The notes under the pieces were generated by a model, which worked only from the letters and a program-made list of their open reading frames with translations, was not told the origin of the DNA and ran no database searches. A DNA stretch of 64,000 bases, from contig OZ005704.1 of assembly GCA_963930775.1 (NCBI GenBank), positions 4,588,001-4,652,000 of the forward strand. The letters run 5' to 3'. The stretch is from Cliona cf. orientalis (lineage: Eukaryota; Porifera; Demospongiae; Clionaida; Clionaidae). The position numbers and the translations under genes are program-made. This document shows positions 24,391-37,270 of this stretch, piece after piece; position 1 is the stretch's first letter; each line of letters starts with the position of its first letter.

Positions 24391-24879
24391 ATTTTTTTTT
24401 CCCAACTCTTTTTAACAGCCAATGAAGGTTGTCTTACATGACATGTATATTGGATAATAAAAGATTAAATTCTAGTATGTATACTGATGCATCATCATCA
24501 ATACACAGTTTAGGCCAATGACAATATTTACCATAGCTAAGTACTGGACTGAAGCAAAGTTTAATAGGTAAAGATCGTCATTGGCTGCTTCATGCTCTAG
24601 ATGACATAATAAACTAGCTTGTTAAATTCAGTTTGTTCCTCCTAATGCAGATGTTTTCTAGCTAAATGAACACACTTTTTTCCACTTAGGATGCGGTCAG
24701 TCTTCATGTAATAATAATAATAATAATAATTATGTGTAGTTTCTTAGTAATAATATTATTATTCCTATAATTAAAATTTAATACTATATATAATTATTTA
24801 ATTATCATCCAATTTCAATTCTGCTTCAGTTATACCATTCAGTTTGTACGGTCATGCAGACAATGGCATAAGGAATTCA

Positions 24880-25092
24880 GGCCCGTAGCCAGACTTTTTA
24901 AAAGGGGGGTGCACATGTGTATGGGTTAATTTAATTACTATAATGTACTCGCAACAAGGGTTGGAATATAGCATCCAGCCTCAGTCTATTGCTCATGCAA
25001 TTAAGAACTTCTGTGACGTGACATGCAATTATTATGCTGAAAAAAGCGGGGTGCACATGCACCCCCCCCCCCCCCCCCCCACGGGCCTGGAA
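24880..25092. mobile_element. Inverted-repeat element with poly(C) end
   Basis: TTCAGGCCCGTAGCCAG at the left and CACGGGCCTGGAATTT at the right are imperfect inverted termini. The subterminal AAAGGGGGGTGCACATG and GTGCACATGCACCCCC are inverted too. Contains the poly(C) tract 25062-25080. Confidence 0.6.
25062..25080. repeat. Poly(C) tract, 19 bp
   Basis: C homopolymer forming the inner right arm of the repeat element at 24880-25092. Confidence 0.95.
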
Positions 25093-25140
25093 TTTTTGTC
25101 TTGCTGTACCAAGGGAGATTTTTATGTATAATATTGGAAC

Positions 25141-25525
25141 TCCAAGAAATCTGGTGAGTTTCCTGTCTCTAATGGTGTCCGTCAAGGTGGTGTGGTCTCA
25201 CTGAATTTGTTTACTGTTTATATTGATGACCTTTTGCTTGAGCTTGTCAACCAGCATTTCCTTTAATAGTCGCCATCTTCAGCTTACGAACTCAGTTAAG
25301 CACCTTGGTCATATCCTTCATTCTAGTCTTTCAGATGATGAAGATATTATTCGTGTGCGGAAAGATCTCACTCGTAAAGCTAATTGCATGCTACATTCGT
25401 TCTCTTGCTGTATGTAGCACTTGTGTTAAGAACAAGCTTTTCTCTAGCTTTTGCCTATCTCTTTATGGATCCTGTTTATGGTCTTCTTCTTCCCCTGCAT
25501 TAAGATCTTTAGAGACGTACGTGTC
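25141..25525 (+). pseudogene. Non-LTR retrotransposon reverse-transcriptase remnant
   Basis: Broken frames read GEFPVSNGVRQGGVVSLNLF and VYIDDLLLELV, the RT region with the conserved G(V)RQG and a degenerate form of the catalytic box (YIDD). Further on come VKHLGHIL and RKANCML, typical of the RT thumb in LINE elements. Stops and frameshifts (near 25265 and 25420) show it is dead. The clade cannot be assigned. Confidence 0.7.
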
Positions 25526-25569
25526 ACACTGGTATTCTTCATCAAGTTGCTCGCTTGTATAGTATAATA

Positions 25570-25609
25570 ACAAGGGCTTATCTCCCGCTTCGGCGGTCGA
25601 TAAGCCCTT
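25570..25609. repeat. Short hairpin
   Basis: CAAGGGCTTATC and GATAAGCCCTTG are perfect complements around CCGCTTCGGCGG, itself a stem with a TTCG-type loop. Confidence 0.8.
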
Positions 25610-26390
25610 GATAATAATATATAGCATAGTCTTTCGTAGGTGTTCAAACCTTGTGCTACCTGCTCTGAAATGTCAATTGCAACTAGTTTGTGAAGTATTC
25701 GCTGCCTCTTCTCAGCTGGTCTATACCACTATCAGTTATAATTTAAGTCCCGCCATCTGAAACTCTACACTGAACAGGATTGTGTGTGCCGCTTTCATTC
25801 GATGTGAGACTAGCGCCTGATGTCAACAATCATTTACTTGAAGTATTTTATGTCTGTACCTGCTAAGAACTCACTATTATCATTAACTAATTACTATACT
25901 ATTCTTGTACTTTAATATATCCTGCTGCACCTGTTATGGTGTGTCTTATCAGATCAATAATAATAGTCTCGTCATCTGGTACACGCAAGATATGTATACA
26001 GCTACTGCAGTGAGGGGTGTGGTCTACACCTTAGCCAGACTAATCTTGTAATTTTATTGTGAAATGCATAAGATATAATAATTGTATTACTAAAATGCAA
26101 ATTGGCCGACAATTCTAACTTTATCATGAACAGTAAATACACAGTAGTCAGTACTGCAGCATTTAATACTTTCATGGACACTGCATTCTGTGGCAAAAAT
26201 TTTGATATTATTATTACAAGTGTCAAACCTGTAAACAGACTAGGTTGCAGTCACCAAATCATCAAATCTAAGCCACAGATTATTTTCCACATATCTTCTC
26301 ATCTAGAATGTGAATTTGAGTTCAATTGAAATGAACTGCTCGGAAGGAAAATAATAATTCTACCATGGCCTGATTTATATTGTACATCAT

Positions 26391-26531
26391 AGGTGGCAGA
26401 ACCAGGGGGGCACCAGGGGCACGTGCCCCCCCCTTGCATGATAGTCCTTCAATAGATCCCTATTGTGGTAGACATGTGGTACACCCATTATTCCCACCCC
26501 CCTCGTCACAGCCATCTTCCTCCACCACTGT
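26391..26531. mobile_element. Short inverted-repeat element, copy 1
   Basis: About 140 bp starting AGGTGGCAGAACCAGG and ending CTCCACCACTGTA. The core CTTGCATGATAGTCCTTCAA is shared with 36551-36682. hAT-like short termini are possible. Confidence 0.65.
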
Positions 26532-26730
26532 ACATGGAGTGTGAACATGATTGTGTAGTTGTGCGACTACACTATTGTGCATGACCATGATGTGCAGTAC
26601 TTATTTGGTGATCTTCTACCACATGATACAATGCCATGCATTTGCCACCAACAGACAGTTGAAGCAACGAATTGCACTATACCCGGGACATTAACAGCGC
26701 AGAACAAATGAAGAACCAGCATAAACTTAT

Positions 26731-26736
26731 TTTATT
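26731..26736 (-). terminator. Poly(A) signal of PLAC8 copy B
   Basis: AATAAA on the minus strand, 89 bp after the stop at 26825. Confidence 0.5.
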
Positions 26737-26824
26737 TCAGCTATAATAATATTATATTAATATGCAAACACCATAAAACTAATGTTTCTCATACTGGTAC
26801 ATTGTTATGAAGTAGGTATCGAGT

Positions 26825-29800
26825 CTATTCACGGATCATGGCTTGAGGTCCAATATCCTTGACTTCCTGTAGGTAAATAGTGAAACTGTGATTGATGTCA
26901 CTGTACATTCACATAATTGGGGTGAGCCTGAGCGAGCCCCACATAAACGGGAATGAACTGCACATAGATGTATATATGGTACATCGGTTTCTTCCTTAGT
27001 TACGCCCCGCCCAACATGGGTCATTCCGTATTATACCCTGTTCTAATTCAGTAACTTGCAAATTTACATTCGTGTCTTTACAGGTAAGAGGCTATCGAAA
27101 GCGAGATAGACTGAGCTTGTCCGGTATCAATTGGAGTCAGCTCAACAGCGCGAGGAACGGCTAAGAAGGCAAAGAGCAGAGTATTGAACAGAGGCAGCTA
27201 TCCATGCAGCGAAAATGGACTCGGAGAGGCTACATGTACATGTAGGCTACTTGAAATGAATAGCATTTATTTTAGCCACAGAGTTGGCAGAGAGAGAGGC
27301 CCAGGCTATGAGACTTGAGTGCACATCAACATAATTGGCCGAATTAGAAGAGAGGTCAGGCTAAGTAATGAGTGCACGTCAGTTGACACGAGAGAGTCAG
27401 CTTGGACACCCGATCATATCAAACGGAACAGTACTTAGCACAAACACATAAGTGTGAATCCTGCTCAGCCTATAAATAAAAGCTAGCCTTTTAGGGGCCA
27501 CATAAACATCTGTTGCTTGGTCAGGCTCGCCCCACAATGCTGTGCATTTCCCTAGTATATGAACACGTACTTGACCATATCACTAGTAGCTGCATAGTGT
27601 AATGGGTGCATATGGTAAAGGGTCGTCAACAGAATGCATGCTGTCACGCTGTCAACGGTCCCCCCCCCCCCCCCCCCCCCAAAAATTGTCCCCCCGGACT
27701 GTCCACTGTGCCGTACTAACCACATACAAATCCTTGAGAGTAACCCTGATAACCATTTATACCTGAAACCTAGCCCCTAACCCCTCTAGATCTTGTAAAT
27801 GGCAGGGGGACTGACTATGCATAGTTGGTATAGACAGTCCAGGGGGACTACTTTCAGGGGGGACCACTTATAGTATGGCAGTACACATCGATTTATGCCA
27901 GCGCCAGAAATCATGGAGATGGAGTCTAAAAACGACTCTCAACCTTTCTATGCTTCAATCACAGAGCTTGAGACGAACATTTCACTCGACAGTGCAGTAT
28001 ACCTTCCCTTCAGGTTGGTTGTACAGCAGTCTTGCAGGCCAGCCCCTTCATAATTATGTGTGCTATATATAGTACAAGGCTAGCTTTATTTATTACGTAA
28101 GCCAAGAAAATGTGTCAAGTTCAACTAGTGGTACTTCTCAGAGAAAGTAGCGCTTAGCTTGTAATGTATTCGCTGGTAAGATACTTTAATTTTCAAGTCC
28201 TGGAAGGCCTCCAGTGAGGCCCTGGATTTTCTCATAATTACCTCATAGATTGCATCATAATTTCGTCATAATTACACCTCATTACATCCCCGGTAGCAAT
28301 TTACTTCTCTGTAGTTATGAAAAACTTGATCACATCCCCAGTAGCTGCCTAGTTCTAATGGTTCATATTATGGTAAAAGGTCGTCAATATAGTGCATATA
28401 CACAGTCCTAGCCACATCGATGCTGGCGCCTCAATCGTAGAGATGGAGTCTAAGACCAACTCTTGATCTTGATAATGACAACTTTCAATCACAGAAGACG
28501 AATTCAACAGTACCATACAATTTCCGAATATAAGATTGGTTGTGGCATGGCACAGTGTGCGTTCTATATATAGCACAAGGCTAGCTTTATTCACGAGATT
28601 ACGTCAGCCAAGAGAATACATGAAGTTTGACTGGTGGTACTTGTCAGAGAAAGTAGCCCTTGGCTTATAATATATTCGCTAGATACATGCGTCAGATACT
28701 CTACATATATACCGACTTTCAAGTCTCAGAAAGGCTCCATGGAGGCCCTAAATTTTCTGGCAATTACCTCATAGATAACATCATCATTACCTAATAACTG
28801 CAGAAAAGTAAATTGCTACTGGGGATGTCATGAAAAACTTAGAGACTACATCCCTCGTCCCTCATGAAAAGTATTACACCTCGCTACAGTACCCGCTATA
28901 ATTCGAACTAGGACACATCGACAAACTGCGCATACTCCGTATATGCGTATATTGGGCCGCGCGGCTTGAGCCGGTTGACCCGGACGTGACCTCCACCTAG
29001 TACCTGCCATGTGCTATATATATAGACTGAATAGGGAAATCCCCCTGAGTGCGTGCTTGCCAAAGAAAGCGAACTGAGAAAATCGCCATATCTCATCGAT
29101 AGTCCACGACGTCTTCTACGCTAGGTTCAAATTCTGGGCCCCAACAAGCTTTCATGCGCGCTAAACATTTTGAAACAGTCTTAACCGCATTTTCGTCATA
29201 TTTTACGTCACAATTACCTCATCGGTCGGCCGAATAGTGTTTTCTAACTGGGACTCGGGATGTAATGAAAAACTTAGACTACATCCCTCGTCCCTCATGT
29301 AAAGTATTACACTGCGCTACTTTACGGCGCCATAATTCGAACTAGGGCACATCGACAAACTGCGCATGCTCCGTATGCACGTATATTGGGGTGCGTGGCT
29401 TGAGCCAGTTGATCCGGACGTGACCTCTACCTGCGCTGCCATGCGCTAGACTGAATAGGAAAATCCCCCCCACCCCCCCCCCCCCCGAGTGTGAGTCGCC
29501 AAAGAAAGCGAATGGAGAGAATCGCCATTTTATTGATAGTCCACGACCTCTTCTACGCTAGGTTCGAATTCTGGGCCCCACCAAGCTTTCATGCGTGCTA
29601 AACATTTCGAAATAGTCTTACCGTATTTTCATCATATTTCGTCATATACATTTTACCTCTTCGGTTGGCCAAATTGTTTTTTGTTGATTGGGACTCGGGA
29701 TGCAATGAGGTAATTATGGTATGAAACCTATGAGGTGATTATGAGAAATTCAGGGCCTCAATGTAGCCTTTCTGACTTGAAAATCATAAATCATAAGTAT

Positions 29801-32800
29801 GTAGAGTATCCGATGCCTGTATCCAGTGAATACATTAAAAACTGAGTGCTACCTCCTCTGACAAGTACCGCTGGCTGAACTTCACGTTCTCTTGGCTAAA
29901 TAAAGCTAGCCTTGTGCTATATATAGTATTATGCATGCTGCAGTGCTTGCCGATCTGATGTTTGCCGGGAAGCTATACGGCGATGTCGAGTTTGTTTCCT
30001 GTGATCGAAGCATTGAAATGTGTCACTGTCGAGGTCGATTCAGACTCCATCTCTGCGATTGAGGCGCCCGTGTATCGACGTGGCGTCTAGACAGTGTACA
30101 CACTATATTGACGACCTTTACCATGTGCACCGTTAGAACTAGGCAGGTAATGATGACGTAATCTAGAGGTAATTGCCACAAAATTCAGGGCAGCCTTTCT
30201 AAGACTTGAAAATAATTGGTGTAATACAAGGGGTGGTCTCTCCTATATCCACTGTGGTTAGATCTGCGACCGGGGTCACAATTTGTGACCGCCAAAATTC
30301 GGCTGTGACCTCGTGACCGTGCTTAAAATTCGGCTGTGACCTAGTGACCACGCTTAAAAATCATCGGCTATTAGTACTATACTAGTTCTAGTTGTAGCCG
30401 CGCGGGCCGCGCGTGCTCACGTGAACATAATAATTATTAATGATTATTAAGTAACGTTGCTAGCTAGCTAGCTGTAGATCTACAGAACGTCGAACCAGAA
30501 CATGTCATGTGGATATGGAACGTTTAAAGGGCGAACTTCATGTGTTCTCTTGGCTGATGTAATCTGTTGATAAATAAAGCTATATAGTATAGCACGTATG
30601 CTGTGTGCCATGCCGTGATCACCCTGGTGTTCAGAAGCTGTATGGCACTGTCGAGTTCGTCTCCTGGGATGAAACATGCCATTGTCGAGGTCAAGAGTCG
30701 GTCTCAGACTCCACCTCTGTGACGTCGATGGCATCGATGTGGCTTGGACTATGTACTCACTACACTGATGACCTTTTACCACATGAACCATTAGTAACTA
30801 CTGGGGATTATTACGTCCAGAGTCCCAATTAGAAAAACGCTTCGGTCGACCGATGAGGTAATTGTGATGTAAAATATGACGAAAATGCGGTTAAGACTGT
30901 TTCAAAATGTTTAGCGCGCATGAAAGCTTGTTGGGGCCCAGAATTCGAACCTAGCGTAGAAGACATCGTGGACTATCGATGAGATATGGCGATTTTCTCA
31001 GTTCGCTTTCTTTGGCGAGCTCGCACTCGGGGGAATTTCCCTGTTCAGTCTAGCACATGGCAGGTGGAGGTCACGTCCGGGTCAACCGGCTCAAGCCGCG
31101 CGCCCCAATATAAAGAGCAGGCGCAGTTTGTCGATGCTAGTTCGAATTATGGCGGCGTACAGTAAGCGCGGTGCAATTCTATTGAGGGACTCTGGACGTA
31201 GTCTCTAAGTTGTTCATTACGTCCAGAGTCCCAATTAGAAAAACGCTTCGGTCGACCGATGAGGTAATTGTGATGTAAAATATGACGAAAATGCGGTTAA
31301 GACTGTTTCAAAATGTTTAGCACGCATGGAAGCTTGTTGGGGCCCAGAATTCGAACCTAGCGTAGAAGACATCGTGGACTATCGATGAGATATGGCGATT
31401 TTCTCGGTTCGCTTTCTTTGGCGAGCTCGCACTCGGGGGAATTTCCCTGTTCAGTCTAGCACATGGCAGGTGGAGGTCACGTCCGGGTCAACCGGCTCAA
31501 GCCGCGCGCCCCAATATAAAGAGCATGCGCTGTTTGTCGATGCTAGTTCGAATTATGGCGGCGTACAGTAAGCGCGGTGCAATTCTATTGAGGGACTCTG
31601 GACGTAGTCTCTAAGTTGTTCATTACGTCCAGAGTCCCAATTAGAAACTAAGAATTCGGCTCTTGCTATGATGAAATTATGATGAAATGATGATGAAATC
31701 TATGATGAAATTTATGATGAAACCTATGATGTAATTGCTGTGAAACTGTTTCAAAAAGTTTAGCTCACATGACAGGGTGTTGGGACCCAGAATTCAAACC
31801 TAGCGTAGAAGACATCGTGGACTATCGATGAGATATGGCGATTTTCTCGGTTCGCTTTCTTTGGCGAGCTCGCACTCGGGGGGATTTCCCTATTCAGTCG
31901 AGCACATGGCAGGTGAAGGTCAACCGGCTCAAGCCGCGCGCCCCGATATTATACGCGTATACGGAGCATGCGCAGTTTGTCGATGTGTCCCAGTTCGAAT
32001 TTATGGCGGCGTATCCATGAGGGACTCTGGACGTAGTCTCTGAGTTGTTCATTACGTCCAAAAACGCTTCGGTCGACCGATGAGGTAATTGTGATGTAAA
32101 ATATGACGAAAATGCGGTTAAGACTGTTTCAAAATGTTTAGCGCGCATGAAAGCTTGTTGGGGCCCAGAATTCGAACCTAGCGTAGAAGACATCGTGGAC
32201 TATCGATGAGATATGGCGATTTTCTCAGTTCGCTTTCTTTGGCGAGCTCGCACTCGGGGGAATTTCCCTGTTCAGTCTAGCACATAGCAGGTGAAGGTCA
32301 CGTCCGGGTCAACCGGCTCAAGCCGCGCGCCCCAATATAAAGAGCATGCGCAGTTTGTCGATGCTAGTTCGAATTATGGCGGCGTACAGTAAGCGCGGTG
32401 CAATTCTATTGAGGGACTCTGGACGTAGTCTCTAAATTGTTCATTACATCCCCAGTATAAATTTACTTTTTTGCGGTTATTAGGTAATTATGTTGTAATT
32501 ATGATGTAACCTATGTCGTCATAGCGCTAAAATTCAGAGCCTTTACAGAGCACTTCTGAGACCTGAAAATCCACAGAATCATAGATTAACTTACATACAT
32601 ATCCAACGAATACATTAAAAGCTGAGTGCTACTTTCTCCGACAAGTAATGCCGGCCGAACTTCACGCGTTCTCTTGGCTGACGTAATCCTGTGGATAAAT
32701 AAAGCTAGCCTTGCGCTATTTATAGCACGCGTCATGCCACGACCGATTTGAAGTTCGGAAGCTGTACTGTGCTGTCGAGTTCATCTCCTTTGACTGAAGC

Positions 32801-35800
32801 ATCGAAACTCGAAGTCGAAAGTTGATCTTAGACTCCATTTCTGCGATTGAGGCCCCGGCATCGATGTATGTATTGACGACCTTTACCACATGCACCATTA
32901 GAATTATGCAGCCACTGGGGATGTGGTCAAGGGTTCATCCCCAGTAACAATTTACTTTACGAGGTAATTATGGTGTAATGTATGATGAAACCTATGGTGC
33001 ATTCTCTTAGGTAATCTATGAGGCAATTATGAGAAAATTCAGGTCCTCAATGAAGCCTTTCTGAATCTTGAAAATCAGTACGTATGTAGAGTATCCGATG
33101 CCTGTATCCAGCGAATACATTCAAAGCTAAGTGCTACTTTCTCCGACAAGTACTGCTGGTCGAACTTCATGCGTTTTCTTGGCTGACGTAATCCCGTGGA
33201 TAAATAAAGCTAGCCTTGCACTATAATATAGCACGCATCATGCCACGATCGATCTGAAGTTCAGAAGCTTTACTGCGCTGTCGAGTTCATCTCCTGTGAC
33301 TGAAGCATTGAAATTTGTCCCTGTCGAGGTCGAGAGTCAGTCTCAGACTCCATCTCCGTGATTGAGGCACCAGCATCAATGTGACTGTACTATATTGTTG
33401 ACCTTTTACCACATGCATCATTAGAACCATGTGCAGTCGATGACCTTTACCGACATATTTGTGTGCATGTGCACCTCCTGGCTGATCATGTAACTTTGTC
33501 AGCTAGCTAGAGAAATTTGTTAGTTATCTTGCAGCTTTGCTCGCAAGGGCTCCCAAGAGAAGACGCTTAAAATAGAATTGCCTGTTTCGTTCTGTAAAGC
33601 ACTTATGGGCAAAATCGACTACAGAATGTCACCCTTTCAAATTCTCCAGCCTATGGATGCAAGTGTACACTTCGATCTAATTCTGCCCCACCGTTGTTTT
33701 GAAGCCTACTTTAGTCGCTGCTGGGGCCATAGCCTGCAGCCATGTCAGTGGACTGTCTTTCGTATCGCCCCAAGTCCAGGGATGCCAAACAAGACATGTT
33801 TTTAGCTCGGGTCGAGTAACTTCCAGTCATATCACACTCGTATGTACGTGCGCACACACATACAGACAAATATAATCATGATGACTTGAGCTAAGTATTA
33901 TGCACAGCCACAAAATCATATTATTATAACTTGCAAAGGTACAATCAGTCCTTACCTGGGCCTCTTGACACAGTGTACACGCCCAGCAAAAGTAGATGAT
34001 ACAGCAATCACCAATACATGAACCCTGCATAATAAAGTGTATGAATCTTTCAAGCAGCACATCTATACTTCCTCAAATTCTCACTAATTGATTCTCATCC
34101 ACCTTATTCCAAAAATTGGGGTGGGAGGAGGCAATTTTTTTTACTCATCAGGACACTAACAAGGATAGTATCTGGAGTACATTTTCTATACATTTGGTAA
34201 AGGGTTGTTGCCACACACGTGCAATAGTAATACAAGCAGTCTTTAAAAACTGGGACAGACGGAGATCAGAATCAAGTAAATTATTTTACATGGCCTAGTG
34301 TACTATTTGGTTATATAAGCCCTTGGTTATTCTAGCAGATCAGCCCTGTACTAGGCCAGCAGAAACACCAACCCAAAATAATTTAAAATAGCCTCACATA
34401 CATCGATGCCTTTCTTCTCTCGGATCTTCCCACGAATGTGGGTACGAGCATAGAGGTTGACTGGTCCAACAAAGTAGACAAGACCACACAGACAGCAGCT
34501 ATCACCTACAGACTCAGCAGCCTTACCAAACATGTAGCAAGGACAAAAGTAGGTGATGACGCCTATTTGAAGAAAAATCAAAATCAATTTCCATATATAT
34601 CAATTAATATTATTTGATAAGCAATTAAAGACAAAGATTAATTGCAAATGTTCCCTTCCACTCGACTATGTGATAGCGCAGTCATCAACATCTGCAAACT
34701 TTGTGCATGCACGTACAGTGCCTCCAAGTATACGGATTTATCAGTATTTTTACTGAATTCTGACCATAAATACTGATAAAATTTCAAAAATACTGAAAAC
34801 TGGGGGAATTCAGTACATACATCACATAATAATATGGAGCTCTTTGTAAATGCTCTGAATAATAAAATGCTCTGAAATGTATGCACAATACTGAAAAGTG
34901 TGAATATTTATACTGAAAGATAGGAGAACAGCTTGGAGGCACTGCATGTATAATGTGTACTAAGCCCTGCCTGGACTTGTGTGGATACTGGTAGGCAGTG
35001 TTTTGCTCACAAGAGGCATCCACTTTTTTGAAAGATTTTAAGTACATGTACATAATAGTAGTGGTGGTGTATACATAACAGGTCTCCAACCTATATAACA
35101 TGTTCATTAAGTGGTTTATTCCCCCGTGAAATTACACAACTATCTAAATAATATATCCACCATACATGTGACGAAACTTGGGAAATAACCTGTGTATGGG
35201 AACTTTTTGTGCAAGCTAGTACAATTCAATACCATGTTTGGTAAGTTCTACTTGCTGTCTCTTATCTACCTTAGGGCTACGATTTTTCACGGGTACAATT
35301 TTTAGCAAAAATTGGGCAAATCGCTAATTTCGCTAAATTAAATTTAGTACCCACAAATAAGTGTCCTAAAGTGCAAGACTGAGATCCAGAGTATGATGCC
35401 AGGCGATTCACTAGAACCAGTTTGCAGTTTGTTGCAAGGGGGATGCACGACACTTTGAGTCACCCATCCCAGTCCTTAAAATGTATTTTTGATGTTTACT
35501 TCATGAGTCAACATGGATAATAATTCCATATCACTGTTTGACAACACAGCAACAGGAATCTACATGTAGGTCATGCACCTGTATAATTATTATACCACTG
35601 TAACTGTTTACAACATACAATTCTTTTAAAAATCTTGCACAGGGTTACTGTTTTAAAAAGTAGTCCACATGGTGGTCTGAGAATACACCACATCTGGTGC
35701 AATTTCATGCAGTGCACATTCTTGTGGTTACTACTTAAGCTACATGAGATGAGGTTTTGCACAATAGTACAAGTGTAGTGGTATGGACAAATGAATACCC

Positions 35801-37270
35801 TAAAGCCAACATGGATAAAAAATTTCACCAAGCCCAGCTACATGTACCTTCTCATTACATATACTATACACATCGAAAATTTCACTAGGAAATAACTTCG
35901 TCCTATGTAAGTGATAGCATAGAGGTTTTACCGCATTGGCCACCAAAAGGTTCTGCAATACAAAGGTAGCTGGACTTGGAAAAAATTTTATCCAGCGAAA
36001 CTTTCCATGAATACGGTATTTGATAGATATCAATCTGCCTATCTTTAATGTAATCAACATACATGTACATGTAGGACAAAAAGTTCACTAATGGAAGAAA
36101 ATGAAAAAAAAATTCCTGCTATAATAATATTATAGTAACAAGGGCGATGGATTGTAAGTTAATGATGCAGATAACATTCATCACCCTTTCAGTGGATTCT
36201 GGACAGGCAAGTATCTCAGCTACACAATGTAAGGCACCCTGGAGTGCTACAGCTAGTGCTGATTTTCACCTTGAAACCTTATGCAGCCTCCAAAATGCAC
36301 GCTATTCCAACAGAGCACAATATAATATTTGACTCCCGCCAACGGGCATAACACAAACCTACAGACTCCCGGGGTGTACAGGCCCAACAATCAAAACTCT
36401 CCTCTGCTCGAGTTTCCTGATACTCGGATGTAGCATCGTTGATCATCTTTCTAATGTCGGCCGTAGAGCAAGAAAAAGTTGATTGCATACTAAGTACCTC
36501 AATTCACAGTGATGGGATCATTTTTGGAAAAAAATACATACTCAATTCATAGGCAGCGGAACCAGGGGCACGTGCCCCCCTTGCATGATAGTCCTTCAAT
36601 AGATCCCTATTGTGGTAGACATGTGACACACTCACTGTGTGTCCCCCCCCCCCCCCGTCACAACTGTCTTCCTCTGCCACTGCAATTTGATTGGTGGGTC
36701 CAGAATCCTACAGCACGCACAACCCTAAAGTTACCAGACCCTCTTTCTTGTGCAGAGATTGAAGTATGTGGCTTGCGAGACTAGGTGAGTACACTTGGTC
36801 ACAAAAAGTATGCTTGGCAAAAAGACAAAAACGCAACAAAACTGTGGTCGACACTATAAAAATTTTTGGTTAATGGTCATGTTTTAATTATGGAGAAATA
36901 ATTTTAAACGGACTAAAGTGCTGTAACAAAATAGCGTCTACCACCCCCATTCTCCTCCCCTACGTGGCCACGGGCGATCTACGGAACTAGATACTGGCCC
37001 TAGTGCAGAGGATTTCATAACCTCTGAGATATTTGAGATCACTTCATACGGACACAACAGCATTTACAGTATAATAAAAACAAAAAAAAAAATGGAGTGT
37101 TCAAGGTCTGCCCGAGCAACATCATCCACAAGAAATGGCGGATAATAAATTATATTATAATATAAAAACGAGAGTAAGCTTAGGCCAGATAGGGCACAAA
37201 TACCTCACTACTACTTACAGGTACTGCAGTCATTGAAGCAGCCACACAGCCCGTTCTGCCAGTCAGACAT
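26825..37270 (-). CDS. PLAC8-family Cys-rich protein, copy B, with a repeat-filled giant intron
   Basis: Paralogue of the gene at 22834-23790, with the same four-exon structure and identical exon lengths (52, 161, 69, 42 nt): 37270-37219, 34562-34402, 34024-33956, 26866-26825. It encodes 107 aa: MSDWQNGLCGCFNDCSTC, the shared exon 2, CCIIYFCWACTLCQEAQEV and a C-terminus ending QAMIRE. Introns 1 and 3 are 2.7 and 7.1 kb, against under 300 bp in copy A. Intron 3 is packed with inverted-repeat units. Assigning the distant last exon to this gene is an inference: it has the right phase and homology, and no rival exon was seen nearer. The start lies ~270 bp from the divergent ACTR10 gene. Confidence 0.8.
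27085..27400 (+). other. Possible remnant of a charged, helix-rich coding segment
   Basis: Short open stretches read TELVRYQLESAQQREERLRR and, further on, TELAEREAQAMRLEC, both Glu/Arg-rich and interrupted by stops. They look like pieces of a transposon-encoded or repetitive coiled-coil protein. No family can be named. Confidence 0.3.
27660..27680. repeat. Poly(C) tract, 21 bp
   Basis: C homopolymer in PLAC8-B intron 3. Confidence 0.95.
28322..28826. mobile_element. Family A inverted-repeat unit (ACATCCCCAGTAG termini)
   Basis: About 500 bp starting CACATCCCCAGTAGCTGCCT and ending AATTGCTACTGGGGATGT. The core has TATATATAGCACAAGGCTAG then TTACGTCAGCCAAGAGAA. Similar units, some inverted or partial, occur at about 27560-28260, 29700-30200, 30490-30810, 32446-32928, 32937-33430 and 37718-38110. 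Confidence 0.75.
28842..29258 (-). mobile_element. Family B ~0.4-kb unit, inverted copy 1
   Basis: Reverse-orientation copy of the units at 30812-32446. Shares CTTGAGCCGGTTGACCCGGA, CGCCATATCTCATCGATAGT and ACGTCTTCTACGCTAGGTTC, and ends GGGACTCGGGATGTAATG. Confidence 0.8.
29265..29703 (-). mobile_element. Family B ~0.4-kb unit, inverted copy 2
   Basis: Second reverse copy directly following the first, more diverged, with a poly(C) run near 29466-29486. Confidence 0.75.
30812..32446 (+). repeat. Tandem array of four family B units
   Basis: Units begin TACGTCCAGAGTCCCAATTA at 30812, 31218 and 31624 (exactly 406-bp steps), and a shortened TACGTCCA starts unit 4 at 32053. Each ends GGGACTCTGGACGTAGTCTC, so TACGTCCAGAGTCCC and its perfect complement are terminal inverted repeats. 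Units 1 and 2 are nearly identical; unit 3 is diverged in its first third. Every unit carries CAATATAAAGAGC or similar, GCATGCGC or similar and ATTATGGCGGC, which resemble TATA, NRF1 and YY1 sites. Confidence 0.88.
32449..32928. mobile_element. Family A unit flanking the family B array
   Basis: From ACATCCCCAGTATAAATTTA to GCAGCCACTGGGGATGT. Orientation is opposite to 28322-28826, so the A and B units form a roughly mirrored arrangement. Confidence 0.7.
33480..33955. other. Unassigned part of PLAC8-B intron 3
   Basis: A 75-codon plus-strand reading frame (33578-33805) has no recognisable domain and no visible splice context. No repeat is evident. Confidence 0.3.
34563..37218. other. PLAC8-B intron 1
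   Basis: 2.7-kb intron. Contains a short inverted-repeat element at 36551-36682. About 35820-36000 resembles 59130-59240 in part (AAGGTAGCTGGACTTGG-type block). Nothing coding is supported. Confidence 0.5.
36551..36682. mobile_element. Short inverted-repeat element, copy 2
   Basis: Shares CTTGCATGATAGTCCTTCAA and ATCCCTATTGTGGTAGACAT with 26391-26531. Starts AGGCAGCGGAACCAGG and ends CCTCTGCCACTGC. Confidence 0.65.

Noticed and set aside
31828..32043. Small frame starting MRYGDF in the repeat unit
   Set aside because: The frame is not conserved between units 1, 2 and 3, as would be expected of a protein.
30812..32446. CRISPR-like or telomeric array
   Set aside because: Units are ~406 bp with inverted termini, with no short repeat-spacer pattern and no short telomeric motif.
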